NCBI GenBank assembly: GCA_963969365.1
Contig: OZ017758.1
Coordinates: 2,108,001 to 2,172,000 of the forward strand
Length of the DNA stretch: 64,000 bases
Direction of reading: 5' to 3'
DNA from: Asterochloris sp. CNOR1
Lineage: Eukaryota; Chlorophyta; Trebouxiophyceae; Trebouxiales; Trebouxiaceae
The stretch's first letter is position 1. Each line of letters opens with the position of its first letter. Position numbers and translations under genes: made by a program. A model generated the notes under the pieces. It had not been told where the DNA came from. It ran no database searches and saw nothing but the letters and a program-made list of their open reading frames with translations. Shown one piece after another: positions 1 through 13,600 of the stretch.

Positions 1-41
1 GAGAGCCGGTACATACCATTTCTGCATTTTCACACCTGCAG

Positions 42-3000
42 ATGGCTCACACAGCTGCTGCGCACGTCCCGCCTGGACGCGCTGATGGTCAAGCATGTCG
101 AGATGTCCACTGAGATCAAGAGCCTGGACAGCGACATGCAGATGCTGGTGTACGAGAACTACAACAAGTTCATCAGCGCCACAGACACCATCCGGAGCAT
201 GAAGTCCAATGTGGACGGCATGGACTCCAACATGCATGAGCTCAAGGGCCTCATAGGTCAGTGGGCTGCAGGCATTGTGGTGCTGAGCTGTGCTTTGAGC
301 TGCAACATGTGCATACAAAGTGGACTGCGTGCACAACTGCAAGGGGACTCAGAGGCCAGTGAGCTGCAGGTAAGTGTGGTGCTGGACTGGGGCTACAGGC
401 TGCAGAGTAAGCGTTCCGAGAGGTGGTGGCAGTGTCTTACAGCGCAATGGTTCAGGGACCTGCTGGGTCAGTGAGCTGCAAGGACCTGATGGTAGGGGCC
501 TGGCAGGCCTCCCTGTTGGGCCGCAGCCACTTCTTTGCAACATGTTGGTTGCACAGAGTAGAGTGTCGCAAAGAGCTCCAGAGGCAGAGTAGAGTGTACC
601 ACAGAGCCCCACAGGCAACAGGGTCTGCCCAACTGCAAGTACTGGTTGCGGCACAAGTTTGCAGGCAGACCACTTGAGCCTCCTAGCTTCACAGCATAGA
701 GGGCAGCGTTCCAGGGCACTTTCAGTGCATTGGTGAACAGCAGTGCAAAGCAGGACTAGGCCGCTGGATTTTGGCTGACAGCCTACATGAAGCCATGCAT
801 GCCGCTGCTTCATGGCCACACCGTTGCTGTCCTGGCTGCCAGAGGCCGTGACGACCCGGAGCGGGACAGTCAACTCCAAGTTGCAGCTACGCAGGGACAA
901 CATAGAGGAGCTGAATCAGGTACATGTTCAGCCATGCCCAGCAGCAGCTCCGCTCATGAGTGCCCATTGTCGCCCCCTGTCATGTCTGCCCTGCTGGAGT
1001 ATGCAGTGAGGTGGCCACAAACTTGCTAGGTAGCATGATCATACGCCCAGCAAGCTTGCATGTGCATTCCCAGGCTGCTTGTGTTTGTTCTGGTAGCTCT
1101 ACACTTCACTTGCCGACACAGCAAGTTGAGCTGTCCTGACACGATCTGCAGGTGCGGGCGCTACTGGCCAAGCTCCAGGCTGTCTTTGACTTGCCGCGGC
1201 GGCTGAGGACGGCAATTGACCAGGGCGCCATTGAGATTGCGGTCAACAGCTATGCAGATGCAGCGCCACTGCTCAAGCGCTATGGGCACAAGGTCGGCTA
1301 TGCACCGCCGAGTTACGCAGCAAAGAACATGGACCATCTCATCTGCAAAGCCTCTGCACAAAGTAGGAGACATGAGCCTGACCTAGCGGTTTATTACACC
1401 TGCACATGCAATGCACCCTCAGCGCAACCTCCACTTGAAGGCCACTCAAGCCCAGCCATCATGACACTCCCTGGACAGAATGGCCTCCCTTGCTCATACT
1501 GGCTGGCCCCTGCAGAGGTCTGCATACTCTATCCAGCCTCAGCTGTCATGGGGACGCCAGGCGCCCTGCAGTCGCAGCCAGGCCGGACAGACCTGGCTGA
1601 CGGATTTTCCTGCACACCTGCCTGCCTGTTGGGCACCTTGCTACAGGTGGCAGCTATGGCTGGGGACACGGCTTTGGACCTAGCCTGTGCCTGCAGAGCT
1701 CCAAATTTGTTTGGGTGTCATGCCCCACAACCACTCCGTGGTGCACTTGTCCCTGCAGGGTACCTTCCTACAGGTGGCACAATGAGTGACCTGCACCTGC
1801 ACAGCGGAATGCCCAACACGGCTGTGTGTCTCATGCAGCACAACTCCTCATCTGGATGTCTGGCTGCAGGGCGCCTTCAGGCAGGTTGCGGCTGAGGCTG
1901 GGCGAATGGCTCAGGAGCTGACCGAGATCCTGAAGAAGCGCATGACTGCGCAGCAGGATGAGGCTGCCGAGTGCATTCAGATGGTGCGCAAGTTGGGGGA
2001 GCCCATTGAGAGCCTGCAGGTGAGGACATGATTCGCGTCAGAAGGCGGCCGCTTTGCACAGTCGAGAAGGCATGTGATGCAGCTGGTGCAAAGCCTGCAG
2101 ACTGCTGTATCATGCAGCCTGTACTGTTACGCACCTGCCGCCCCGCATGAACTCACAATTGATTTTTGGTGCGAGCACAATCACCAGTGCAGAGCCTTAC
2201 AGTGCATGAGGACGCACAATCTGTCAGGCACCTCCCACCAGCACGCCCTGGCAGGGCAGCTGGCTGATGCAATTCCATTGCTCAAGCCCTGACAGGTGTG
2301 CGCCCTGCTGCAGACAGAGTTCCTGTTGTGTATGCATAAGCGCATGGAGGACATCCTGAAGCAGGCAGAGCTGGTGGCTCATTGCGTGGCAGCTGGCACA
2401 GCTGCAGGGCAGCAAGACGGTGGGGCCCCACTTGCCTGTTCAATGTGCTCTGAGCATTAGGTAGCCTGTCAACTGCACACAGCATGACCGTGCATGCCTT
2501 GCACTTTACCATGAGGAAAGGCGGCAGTGCTGCACCTCAAAAGCAGTGTGTGCTAGACAGGGAACCTTGCCCTCTGCCACAGTCCTGCACTGGCCCACAG
2601 CTTGTTGGATACCATGTGCTGCTCCTCAGCAACCAACGGGGAACCTGCTGGTCACAGCTCTGCAGGACGCCCCTGCTCTGCACTGCTGCAGCTCACCACT
2701 AGCCCTGTCCTCATCCACTGCTGCTGTTTTGCAGGCATCAGGGACCCTGCTGCCTGGGGCTTTGAGGGGGGACAGCCCCCTCTGCTGAGCACCTTTGCAG
2801 TGCAGCTGGACCAGCGCTTCCTGACAGAGCTGGCGCGAACTGCAGCCCTGTTCCAGTCCCTGTTTGAGGCCAGCGGGCGCAAAGAGCTGCTCAAGGTCTG
2901 CAGCAACACATTTTTGGTGGCAGGCCTGTTGCTCAGACGTCCTGGCAGGCGTCCAAGTGTGGTCACTTGGTTGTGATACAGTAAGCAAGTAAAACCCGAC

Positions 3001-6000
3001 TGTGCATGGTGGGACAATCACGAGATGCGTGCAGGGTTGGGCTGGCCTTCAGCAACCCTGTTTTCAAGTGAAGCAGCAGGTCAAGGTCTTTGCTTGAGCT
3101 GACGCCTGGCAGGGCTGCTATGCAGTCAGCGCGCCAGGTCTTTGGGCACTACATTGCAGTGGTCAAGCAGGCGCTGAACAGGACAGCTTCTTTTGAGGCT
3201 GGCAAGGCTGCTGATCAGCTGCTGGCAGCTGTGCAGTCCACAGAGGACACGGGTCAGTCAGGAGGTGAGCGGCTGCCCCTTGTCCAGCGTGGGCTTCCGG
3301 CACTCAGCAGCCTGCTTGTTCAAAATCGCGGACACAGCATGTTCAGTGGGGGATTGTAGGCTTCTGCAGCTTGCTTGCACTGTACCATGGAACCGTGTCG
3401 AGCATGCTGCTGCTTGCTCCCAGCAGTCTGTTGTGGCCAACCTCCATGCCAGTTGTTTAGAGTGCGTACTGGCTGTGCTGCACCTGTGGATAGCCGTCTT
3501 CCTGTGCTCAAGGAGCCCCTCCGGAGTGGTCTGTCCTGTGCAGGGGACTGGGGCGCAGCAGTTGTTGCCCAGGCGCTGTACACCATCAGCAATGACGTGA
3601 CGCGGATACAGGGCCTGCTGCCAGAGCTGTCTCCACAGGATAGGTGACAAACTTGATGCTGGCCTGGCTGCAACCATGTCTCTTGCTCCCAAGCATGGGA
3701 TGCGTTACTGCGTTGCATGTGCAGCACCTGAGAACCACTGTGCTGCCTAGTTATGGTAGCAGTGTGCCAAACAGGCCAGGCTTGATGCGCTTGGCAAGCT
3801 ACATGTGAGATGGGATCCTGTCATGCTGCACCAGCGCTGAATGCCTTCCTGCAGCATGTGCGATGATGGCAGCCTCATCTGATGCAGAGGCTTGCTGGTT
3901 GCTGTGCAATGGGCTGCCTTGCATTGTGATGGCCCTATCTGATGCTGCCAGCCCTGCTGCAGGGGCCTGGCTGCTGATGCGCCATCAGCTGGCTTTTCTG
4001 CTGCAGGGTCAATGCCTTGTGCTGCCTGTCTGGATTTCAAGGTGCACAGGTGGATGAAGCCGTGCTGGCTGCACAGCTGCTGCGTCGTGAGCTGACAGCC
4101 GTACTGCAGGGGCCAGCAATGTCGCACCAGGCCGGAGGCTACTGTGTCTTAGGCTGCCTGCCCTGCTGCTGCGTCTCAACCTGCCTGACCAACTGCAGGG
4201 GCGTCGAGCTGGTGGAGGGTGTGGTCCGCTCCCACATTGGTGCCTGCTTTGAGGCCTTGCAGCAGAGGATTGCGGCTGCCATTGGCACAGCCAGGCAAAC
4301 AGCTCAGGATGCGGCCGCTGGCGGCCCCAATGCCGGGAAGCCCTCTGGGCAGGCTCTGCTGCAGGTGCGTAGCACTGGTCAGGCAGCCTGAAAGCCTGCT
4401 GCCAGCACGCCTTTGCATGAAGCTGCGCTGCTCTGCTACAGCGGCACTGCACCAGATGCCTGAGTGCACGTGCAAAGGGCCCCTCAGCTGCTTGATCAAT
4501 GCACGGCAACTGCCAAGCAGAATGTGCAACTTCCTGCAAGTCCACTCAGGGGCGCCCAGTCTGCCAGCCGGAGTTCTGAAGCGCTGCCCACAGTGAGAGA
4601 CCCTTGGGGTCTGCCTGCAGGCTCTTCACCTGACCAGCGACCTCCTCCTCAGTGGCAGTGGCAGCATCCTGGCGGGGCTGCAGGTGGGCGGCTGCTGCTG
4701 TCAGATGCTGGACACCTCATTCGTTTTAAAGTCTCTGTTCACCTGCTCGTTGAAGCCTTTTACCCCAGCCTAAGCTGGTGCAGCAGCCTGTCACAGGATT
4801 TTATCCTGCCTTGTTGCCAGCTGCGTTCGCTCCTGCCACACTGCCTTTTAGCTCTCACGGTTCGCCCTGCCCTGAAGGTGTACCAGCAGAAGGAGTGGGT
4901 GCTCCGCAGCTGGCGGGACGTGTTTGTTGACCTCGTCCAGGGCCAACTGCAGCATCTCTTCCTCAGCCTTCTGTCAGGTCTGGCACCTCACGGCCCATCA
5001 CAGCATGCCAGCGTTGCAAGCAGTGTTTGCCGGCATGCTCTACCATAATCAGCTTGGCACGCTCTGTGAGTCGCTGCAATGTGTGCACAGATCTCAAGGC
5101 GACCTCAGGTAACTCATGCTGAGCTGGCACTGCAGCTTGGGATCATAGGCACGCCATCACAGCAAGCGCTGTTTGAGTGCCCTGGTGACCTCCTGTGTGC
5201 CTGCAGGCTTCATGAAGATGGCGGGGGTTCCCCTTGAGGGCGTTGAGCTGCCCCAGCCGGCCGCTGCAGGTGGGCAGAGTCTGCTGCGCGTCTTCCTGCA
5301 TGCAGACAAATCGATCCTGCCTTGTGCTGGGCATCATTGCATCTTGGCATGCAGTGAGGGAGCCTGGCCCCTCTGAAGCAGGCTTCTGAGGCCGCGATGG
5401 GCCCCAAGGGTCGTCAACTTTTCTTGAAGCACTGGAGGCAATACAGTGCTGGCCTGCAGGTGGCGTCAAAGGTGGCGACAGAAGGGCAGATGGCGTGCCC
5501 GGGTCTCCAAGGTGAGCTGGAGGACCTCGCAGATTGGCATGCAGCAGTTCTGCTCCCTGCCTGACTTTGCACAACACCTCTACATCTCAGATGCAGTGTG
5601 CAGTCAGCACAGGCTGGCTGCCCCTGCAATGCCCATTCACCAGCGATCTCAAATCACAATGCCAAACACCGTTTGGACCCTCATTATAGTCTGATAGCAC
5701 GACGGGCATGCACAGACTGGCCGTTCATTGACACCCGTTGCCTGGCCGACCACTCCACAGGGCATCTTCTCAGTCTTGTCCCTGCAGGTCCCCGGTCTCC
5801 CCGCACAAGCAGCAGGTGTCCCAGCCTGATGCCCCACCTGCGGCCGTCCCCCCGGGGCTGCTGCTGCTGCTGGCGAGGCTATGCCTGTTCATGGAGACCA
5901 ACGCGGTGCTGCATGTGATGGAGGTCATTGCTGCCACCTTCCCGGGGCAGGGCGGGGGGTCGGGCGGGGACCAGCCGCCCGCCTTTGTTGCCGGAGAGGT

Positions 6001-8456
6001 TGCAAGGTGAGAAGGGCAGTTGTGCAGTCAGATGCAGGGCACTGGGTGCGCCGCAAAGCCTCCAGAGCACTCCTTAAGGTGCTGGCGCAGCTGTGCCGAG
6101 TGGTGCAAACCAATGCAGAGCTGCATGTGATGAATGAAGAAATAATGAAATGTGCTGCCAGCATCCCCGGGCTGGGCACTCGAGCAGGGATCAGACACGT
6201 GCCCTTGTTGCGGATGAGGTTGCTGGCAACGAGAGTTCAGTCGTCAGGGATGTTGGCACAGTTTCTGATGAGGTACAAAGAGGCGGGCGGCAAATGGGCA
6301 CCATTCAAAACCTCTGCCTGCCTCAGCAACAAGGCCCTGCCAGTGGTGCCTGTGCTTGTAGGCATGCGCTTGTGTGACGACCTGCACAGCAGCAGCCAAA
6401 CATGTCCTGCCCCTCAGCACAGCATATGTGTACTCCGGCAGCCACATGCCCCCAACACAGGCCAATGCTGGACACAGCCCAGATGTTGAATGCAGCCTCC
6501 TCAGACCTTGACCGTGACTCTCACACAGCAGCCAAGTGCAGGTCACCTGTGTTCCCCTGCAGGCGGATGAGCATAGCTGGCCAGGACCTTGGGCGGCTTG
6601 CCAGGATGCGCACAAGCGCCGCCTGAACCAGGCAGTATTAACTCTACCTGCAGTGCCGCTCACAGTGCAAACAACTGTTTCTCCAAAGCCTGTCACACAA
6701 GCTAATGGTGTCTGCCTTTACTTTGCCCTGCAGGCGGTTGGGCACAGCAGCACAGGCCCTCCTAGCGGCTTACGTGGACGCCCACGGTCGTCGCCTGACC
6801 CTGGCGGTCCGCCGCAGCATTGACGCAACCAACTGGCTGCACCAGAAGGAGCCGCGCGGGCCCCGCCCCATCTGCGACCTGCTGCTGGAGCGTATCAGTG
6901 ACGCTGAGGCGGAGGTCAGGCAGCTGGTGGAGCAGGGCGGCGAGGTTGGCGGGTGAGCAGCTGAAGGGTGCCTTCTTGAAGATCATTCACTCAACACGAA
7001 TTCTTGTTCAGGTGGGAGAGAGGAGCAGGGAGCCTGGCGGGTGAGCTGCGTAAGAGTGCCTGCTTGGAGTTTGCCTTCCATCAAGCCAAAGGTTAGCCAG
7101 CTGGTAAGAGCTGAGCAGGGCGGACGATGCCCCGCAGGTCAGTGCCATGTGAGGTTCAAAGAGAGAGTTTTGATTGTATGACAACAGCTGTGAGGGGCTG
7201 CAGTGTGCAGAAATGCTGTCTGCTGTTAAAGCGATGCTGCTGGCAGTGCCTGCTGCACATGTCATCACAGCAAGAGCACCAGTTGGGCACTGGTGCTGCA
7301 GTCAGCATGCAAGCATGCCAGGGCCACAAGTGTTCATAGCTGCTCAATAGGTTGGGACAGCGCCTTGCCCTGCGGCGGTGCAGCACCGTTCCTGCTGGCT
7401 GCGGCCTGTGCAGATGGTCCCCAAGCCACACATCAGGCCCCACTGCAGCACGCTGTAAGCGTGTCTGCAGGGTCTCACCAGAAGCATATCAAGCAACAGA
7501 CTCAGGGCTCATCCTCATGCACGTGCAGACAGCCTGCTGCTAGCTCATTTGCGTGTCTGCAGGGGTCCTAATAGGGCTTCTTGGAGCAGCCGACCCGGAG
7601 CTGATGCGGGTGCCTTGGAACAGAACGTGGCCCGCCTGTTCCGAGACAAGGTCAAGTTTTCCCTTCATGTGGAGTTTACACAGGCCAGCATTTTGGCAGG
7701 TGAGCTTCACGCTGGGTCAGGCTTTTCTGCGTGTGTTCACTTTTGCTGCAGCTGCAAAGCCGCTGGGTTATGGTGCCTCCTGCCAGTGCCCTCTGAGCGG
7801 CTGCTGGTCTCTTGGCTGATAGCCTGCATGCCACCAGCATTTGAAAGTTGCTGCTGCTTTGTGACTCAGACCCTCCAGGCTATGTCTGCCGCTGGCACAC
7901 ACACCTAGAACATATGAGCAATGCTGCAGGCATCGTGAAAGTGGGTCTCAAGTCGCTTGTGGAGTGCATACGGCTCCAGACTCTGGGCAGGCAGGGCCTG
8001 CAGCAGCTACAGCTGGATGCGCAGTACCTGCGCCACCTGCTAAAAAGGTGACTGCTGCCTTTGAGCAGGTGTGCAATCCCGGCCTGTCGAGGCTGCCTGG
8101 GATCTGCAGGCTCCACCAAAGGGGTTGAGGCAGCCTGAGCACGCATGGCATCCTCCAAGATAGGAGCTGCCGGAGGCAGCCCTTTGACATCAACTGATGG
8201 CCATCCTTAGTTGCCTGGATTTCTGTTGGACCCAGGTTCTGCCATGAGTGAGGCCATCCCTGCGTCCGACAGCACCCTGAACCCCTGCCTTGCATGCTTG
8301 CTGCAGAAATGCGCAGGGGCAGGAGGCCGGCCCCATTCACCAGCTGCTGGAGGATGTGCTGACGGCAGCTGTGGAGCGCTCCCTTGAGCCCCAGCTGCTG
8401 GAGGGCTCCCTGGTGGAGCGCATCATCAGCCAAGCCCTGACAAATGCAAGGGCCTA
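42..8456 (+). CDS. VPS51: VPS51, GARP/EARP tethering complex subunit (5' partial, >=15 exons)
   Basis: Subunit of the GARP/EARP complexes that tether endosome-derived vesicles at the trans-Golgi and recycling endosomes. The first visible exon (42-256) carries the N-terminal signature: LMVKHVEMSTEIKSLDSDMQ, then a YNKFISATDTIRSMK helix. The next (about 843-919) gives the VNSKLQLRRDNIEELN helix, and about 1152-1290 gives KLQAVFDLPRRLRTAID with the YADAAPLLKRYG motif. Middle exons lie near 1870-2019, 2735-2896, 3120-3260, 3540-3645, 4200-4364, 4879-4975 and 5840-6006. The C-terminal half is also clear: about 6735-6953 (GRRLTLAVRRSID.TNWL), 7610-7700 (VARLFRDKVKF) and 7931-8048 (KSLVECIRLQTLGRQGLQQL). 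The last exon ends at TAG 8454-8456 after a VERIISQAL helix. The true start lies left of the window. All introns are short and most end in CTGCAG. Exons in the divergent middle (5100-6700) are the least certain. Family identity is firm; exact splice sites are inferred. Confidence 0.9.
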
Positions 8457-10688
8457 GCCTGCAGTCAGTCTCTGGAGCTGATCCAGCTTCAATGCATGAA
8501 GCAGCCGCTTTACAACATGTGCAGACCCTGTTCAACATCTGATCTTTGAGAGTGTCCCCCAGGCGGATGATGGTGCAACCAAATCAAGCTCTAACACACT
8601 AGCCATTTAATTTAACACTGGCAGAAGAGCATTTTGACAAGTTCAGCAAGTGGAGTTCTGCCACACAAATGGAAGCATCAGCATGGCCTGGTCCCACGAC
8701 TGCAGCCAATGACAGAGCAATGTTCTATCTTCAAGGTCTGAGCTGGCTGTAGTGCTGCACAACACCACCTGCTCAATGTTGGGCAGGCTAGCCATGGCCA
8801 TTGGCTGTTAGACATGTCCATTGATCTGCAGAATCGCAGTGAAAGTCCACTGTGGCCATGCTTGGCAATTGATCATTTGGCAAGGGTGTTCATGCACATA
8901 ATATGACGTCCTGCAGCGCATTTTGTGTCAGTCTCGGCAGGCATGCAAGCACTGGCAACACATTCAGATCCTGAAATTCTCTGATGATGTCACTGACAAC
9001 CTGCAGAGTCTCAAGCACACCCCTCTACGCAGTTAATTGTTGCATGTAGGTTTTTGCACACTGGGGCCTCTGATTGATTGCTGCAATGGCCTGTGAGTGA
9101 CAGGGACAGCAGTTGAGGCAGCACAAGGAGCACAGGCGTCCTCGCCTGTTGTCATGCCATGCTGGTCTCAATACATTTGTACTTGCAAGTGGCAGAGACC
9201 GAAAGATGCTTCACTTCAGCGCCATGACTGCAAGATGGCCTTGGCTGGCAATGCAGAATTGCTGCAATTGCATATGTGGGTGCTGACGGAGCGCAGTGTC
9301 TGATCTTGTTGGTGCAAAAGCGGCCAGATCTTAGCTTATGGAAGCGATGTTGCCAAGACTGCCAGCTTCTTAAGCTCCTTCTCCTAACCTTCATTGGGGC
9401 ACATTGTTTGGACTGTATCAATTGCTGGGTGCTTACTGGCAAGATGCTGGTTGAAGGCAGATGTTTGTGACTAACAAAAGAAACAGAGAAGTGTAACTCT
9501 CAGAGACTAGCAAAGTTGTGAAGCATTGAGACAAACTTGCTTAACCAACCTACTGACAGACCTGAGCTGAGCTTGCATAAGAACTGGGGAAATTGCATGT
9601 GGTTTGATTTGACTGATGACATTGACAGCTCGCTCAGGTTGTAGCCAACCTGCTGCCAATGTGCTGCAGTGGTCTTTGCCTGATTGTGCAGGGGGGTTCA
9701 ACAGATGCTATGCCTTGCACACATGCATGCCACGCAACTTCAGGGCGTCTGCTCTGGCCTCTGGCGCGGAGGCGATTGGAGTTGCAATAGCAAGAGTCTG
9801 ATCTCCTAAGGCGCAGCGCATTGTCTAGTCTGTGCATAGATCTAAGACAGCGGACACCACGCCATTCAGGCTCTGTATCTGGCCTGCGTGTTGCTTTGGG
9901 CTGGTGTATCAACTCATGAATCATATAACTCATGGCTGTGCGACTCTGTGCAGGGCGGCTTTAGCCGGGTCGCTGCAGCAGCAGTTGAGCAGCTGCCTGA
10001 GTTCGATTTTGATGCATCACTCTGCTTGTGAAAGTGCCAGACTCTGCAAACACAGCTTAGCACACCACACCTCTCCACCCTCAGTGGATCCTTACCCTGC
10101 GCTGCAAGAGGTTGTAGCCTTGTTCACAGCGTATGCTGATGCTGTGGTCTCGCGCTGGCTGCAGGGGTTGCTGCATCATGCTGCTGTTGTGCTGGGTGCC
10201 AGCCTCCTTGAAACCAGATGTGCTGTAGTAAGGAGACTGGCGCCCAGCGCAGCAGCAGCATGATACAGCAACCCCTTTTGTAGACTTGGCCTGGGTTGTT
10301 CATCAGGCCACACACGCTGCAGCTGGCCGGCGCCTGGCCGCTGCAGCGAATCTGCAAGCAACGTGAGGCCAGTCACGACATGAGATATGGCAGTGAGGTG
10401 GTGTGCCTGCAAGTTGCAGTGACACCATGCTGCTCCACTAAGCAGGCAGCAGCTCACTTTGTGATGATGATTGATGTGGTTGGACCATATGTACAGACAG
10501 GACTCCTGCAGCAAGGTGCTCATGCTCTTGGGCTCGGAAGTCATGGCAGATGCAGCATACAACCAGCAAACCTGGCACCTCAGCTGCACTGAACCGTCAT
10601 GCATGTCAAGTTGAGCAGCAGTCACTGGGCACCAAGCAGGAGCCTGTCATGAGCAAGCCTCACTTGCAACTGATGGGAGGGCAGCTGT
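8457..10688. other. Intergenic / UTR stretch without recognisable gene
   Basis: VPS51 ends at 8456 and the kinase-like gene on the other strand ends at 10689, so the two converge here. All open frames are short (under about 150 residues), low in conserved motifs and mostly begin at non-ATG codons. No protein family was recognised and no tRNA- or rRNA-like segment was seen. The only structured item is the hairpin at 10163-10277, listed separately. The first few hundred bases presumably contain the VPS51 3' UTR, but no convincing polyadenylation signal was pinned down. Confidence 0.6.
10163..10277. repeat. Long imperfect inverted repeat (hairpin)
   Basis: Left arm 10163-10209 and right arm 10230-10277 are reverse complements over about 47 bases, with a 20-base loop. 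By eye there are five or six differences, almost all transitions, so several positions could still pair as G-U in RNA. It lies between two convergent genes. It could be a small-RNA precursor, a miniature inverted-repeat element or a recent inverted duplication; sequence alone does not decide. Confidence 0.8.
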
Positions 10689-13600
10689 CTACAGAGGGCT
10701 GGGTGCTAATGACTGCCTTTGCAGCCTTGGCGGCAGCCAGCAATGGCCCTGCGGCTGCCAATGATGGCGGTGCAGCAGCCAGCGACCACCGTGTGGCAGT
10801 CGATGCCGGTCTTGCGGCAGCCAGCAGTGGCCTTGGGGCAGCCAGCGACAGCCGTGTGGCAGCCAGCCACGATCTTGCAGCAGCCAGCGAAAGCTGCGTC
10901 CGGGGCTACCACACACGGCTGCTATGGCCCTAAATGGCAGAAAGTGCTGCGCCAAAGACTCAGCTGCTGCTGAGTCCCCCTGCCCAGCCACGTGCACCAA
11001 CGGCTGGACCACAGCTACCGCTGAGTCCCTTCGCACAGGCTCTGCAAGCCACTGTTGTCTGAATTGCTGCACAGGCTTGGGTAGATAGTCATCGCACGCT
11101 CCGCCGCGCAGCACTGCTGCAGCAGGACACTGCTCTGCCTCTGGCTCAGGTAGAGAGAAGGCCGTCCGCGTGTAGGGTGTCCAGCTTGCCTCCAAGCCTT
11201 TGAACCAGCTCCGCTGGAGGGCCTCTCCGGCTGTGTCACGCTGATCCGGGGTCGAGGCTCTAAAGAGGGTGAAGGTGAAGAAGGTGGTAGCACCTTCATG
11301 AACCTGGCCAATCCCCGCCCACAGGCTCAGTACCGTTTGCAGATAGGCAGAGGCAGAGGTCAATGTCAGGCCGGCCAGTACCGATGCCTGTTCACAGGCC
11401 TTGGCCCTCTGACTCTGAAGTCAGGATCATGGTGGCTGCCTTCCATGTCTGCCCTTTCCCAGCACCCAGCAAGAGACAGGGCCCTCTGGGCTGTAGGGAG
11501 GCAGCGGCAAGAGTCGATGTGCATGCATTTGCTTCTGATGGAGGCCACCACAGGCCACTCACAATCCAAGGAGGCCTGCAGGCAGAGCCAAGGTCAGTGT
11601 ATGTATTTTGTGAACAGCCCATGCAGCAACCCCTGCATCTCTACCACATGTTTGTCATGCTGAGCCAGCAGCAGGAATGAGAGCCGTGTTGTCAGCCAAC
11701 ATCAGCAACTATGCAGCGCAAGCGAGAGGTGTACAGTGATCGAAAACACCATGACGTCGCAGAGCAACCAGATGCAACGCTTGACGGGCCAGCTGCAGAT
11801 GCAGGCTCAGCCCGCTGGCTTGAGCCTCAGGTTGACCTCGCTCAGTGCTCAACCACTATGCACAATGTGAAGAACCAGCCTGCGAATCCACAACTGCTGA
11901 AATCCAACAAATTGTCAACAGGTGCTGGTGCTGCCATGGAGCACTCACTCACAGTTGATGTGACTGCCAGCGAATTGGATGGTAGCCGCCACGCAGGACG
12001 TGCAAAGAGCACGACCACTCGACAGAGGCATGGCTTGACAATCGGCCGTCAACACATGGGCTGCAGGTGCATGTCATGATCATGCAGCACTCACCCATCC
12101 CTCCAAGTGGTTGCACAGAGCCTGCATGACATCCGCTTGGTCCATGAAGCTGTCGGCCCGGTGGCTGGAATGTACCTCCAGGCTGTCAACCCCACGGTTG
12201 ATGCCCCTCCACGCGAGGCAGCAGTCTTGGTAGGCCTGCAGGACATGCAGCAAGGCGCCTCAGACAGGTGGAGTCACGCAACAAGTGTGCTCAGCACCCA
12301 TTTTGCTGCAGGACTATACCAGCACCGCACCGGCAACTCAGCACGGCCGACAACATCCTCCTGGCAGGTCAAGGTGAGCTCTTCTGGCTTGCAGGCCGCA
12401 GTTTGCAGCGAGGAGTAGTGCAATGAAATGCCGTGAGCATAAACAAAATGGGTTGCATCGTTTGAGTGGCCGATGCAATTTGAGCTGGACAAGCAGCCAA
12501 GGGCATCACACTGTCAGGCGAGTACACGAGTCGGCTGAGCTCAACATTGCGTCTGGACTCAGGCAGGAACTGAGGCCTCAGGAGGTCAAGCCACAACCCT
12601 GCACCAACATTGCTTGGCCTGCTGAGGCCTCAGTTCCTGCCTGAGTCCAGACGCAATGTTGAGCTCAACATTGCGTCTGGACTCAGGCAGGAACTGAGGC
12701 CTCAGGAGGTCAAGCCACAACCCTGCACCAACATTGCTTGGCCTGCTGCCGAGGCTTGGTGTCGGCAGTGGCAGCTGTGGGTGCCTTGTGCTGCCCCACA
12801 ATGTGTTGTGAAATCCCAGTCTAATGCATCCAGCAGCTCACTGCACACATGGCTGAGCATTACAGTGTATCTGAACTCACCTTGAGCGGGGCTAGCTGGC
12901 ACTCTGTGCCCTGCCTGCACACGTCAGCCTCAATGCAGATGTGCATTGGAGAAGTTCTGGCAGGGCACTTACCTGCGAATGTGCCTGGCAGGCTCCTGCA
13001 CACTGCAAGACCTCTTACACACTGGCTGAGGATCAGCGCTTACCTCAGCCGGGTCCATCAGGCACTCTGCCCGCTGCTTGTACACCTCGGGCTGGATTTC
13101 ACGGGCCACTGCATCGACCCAGGGGAGGTACCCTTGGAGCATGAAGAGCACAATGGACACTGTAGAAAATCTGCAGGCAGGTGGCGGGCAGCTGTCAGTG
13201 TCGCGGGTCGATGGCAGCATTGACGAGGCAGGAAGCCTGGTCAGCTTCCAGGGTGAGGCGGCAGGGGGGCTGAACTGGACTGCAACAGGCATCCTGCCAC
13301 TGTAAGTGTGAGCAGAAACACTGTCTGATGCCTCAGGGGGCATTCATTGCAGCAGGGACAGACACCTTGTCACAGGCAGGTGCAGCTAGCAGGGCTCTGT
13401 ACTGGTAGCCTTGAGCACTAGCAGTTCTTGCTGAGTTAACAGGTTCTGGTTAGGAGGGTTGCAGCAGCAGGACAGGCAGACTGGATGCCTGAGTCCACTC
13501 TTTCACATGCTGCATACTGGACTCTAAGCTGAACGAGCAAGACAGCATACAGCAGCAGGGCCAGCAGGACAACTGGTTCAGGGGTCAGGACAGCACTCAC

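Noticed and set aside
8457-10160. Short open frames after VPS51 as small genes
   Set aside because: All are short, lack motifs and mostly start at non-ATG codons; nothing distinguishes them from chance.
10550-10933. Plus-strand Ala/Ser-rich frame over the 21-bp repeat
   Set aside because: Openness follows from the repeat period. The minus frame is the better candidate because it continues a kinase subdomain XI exon.
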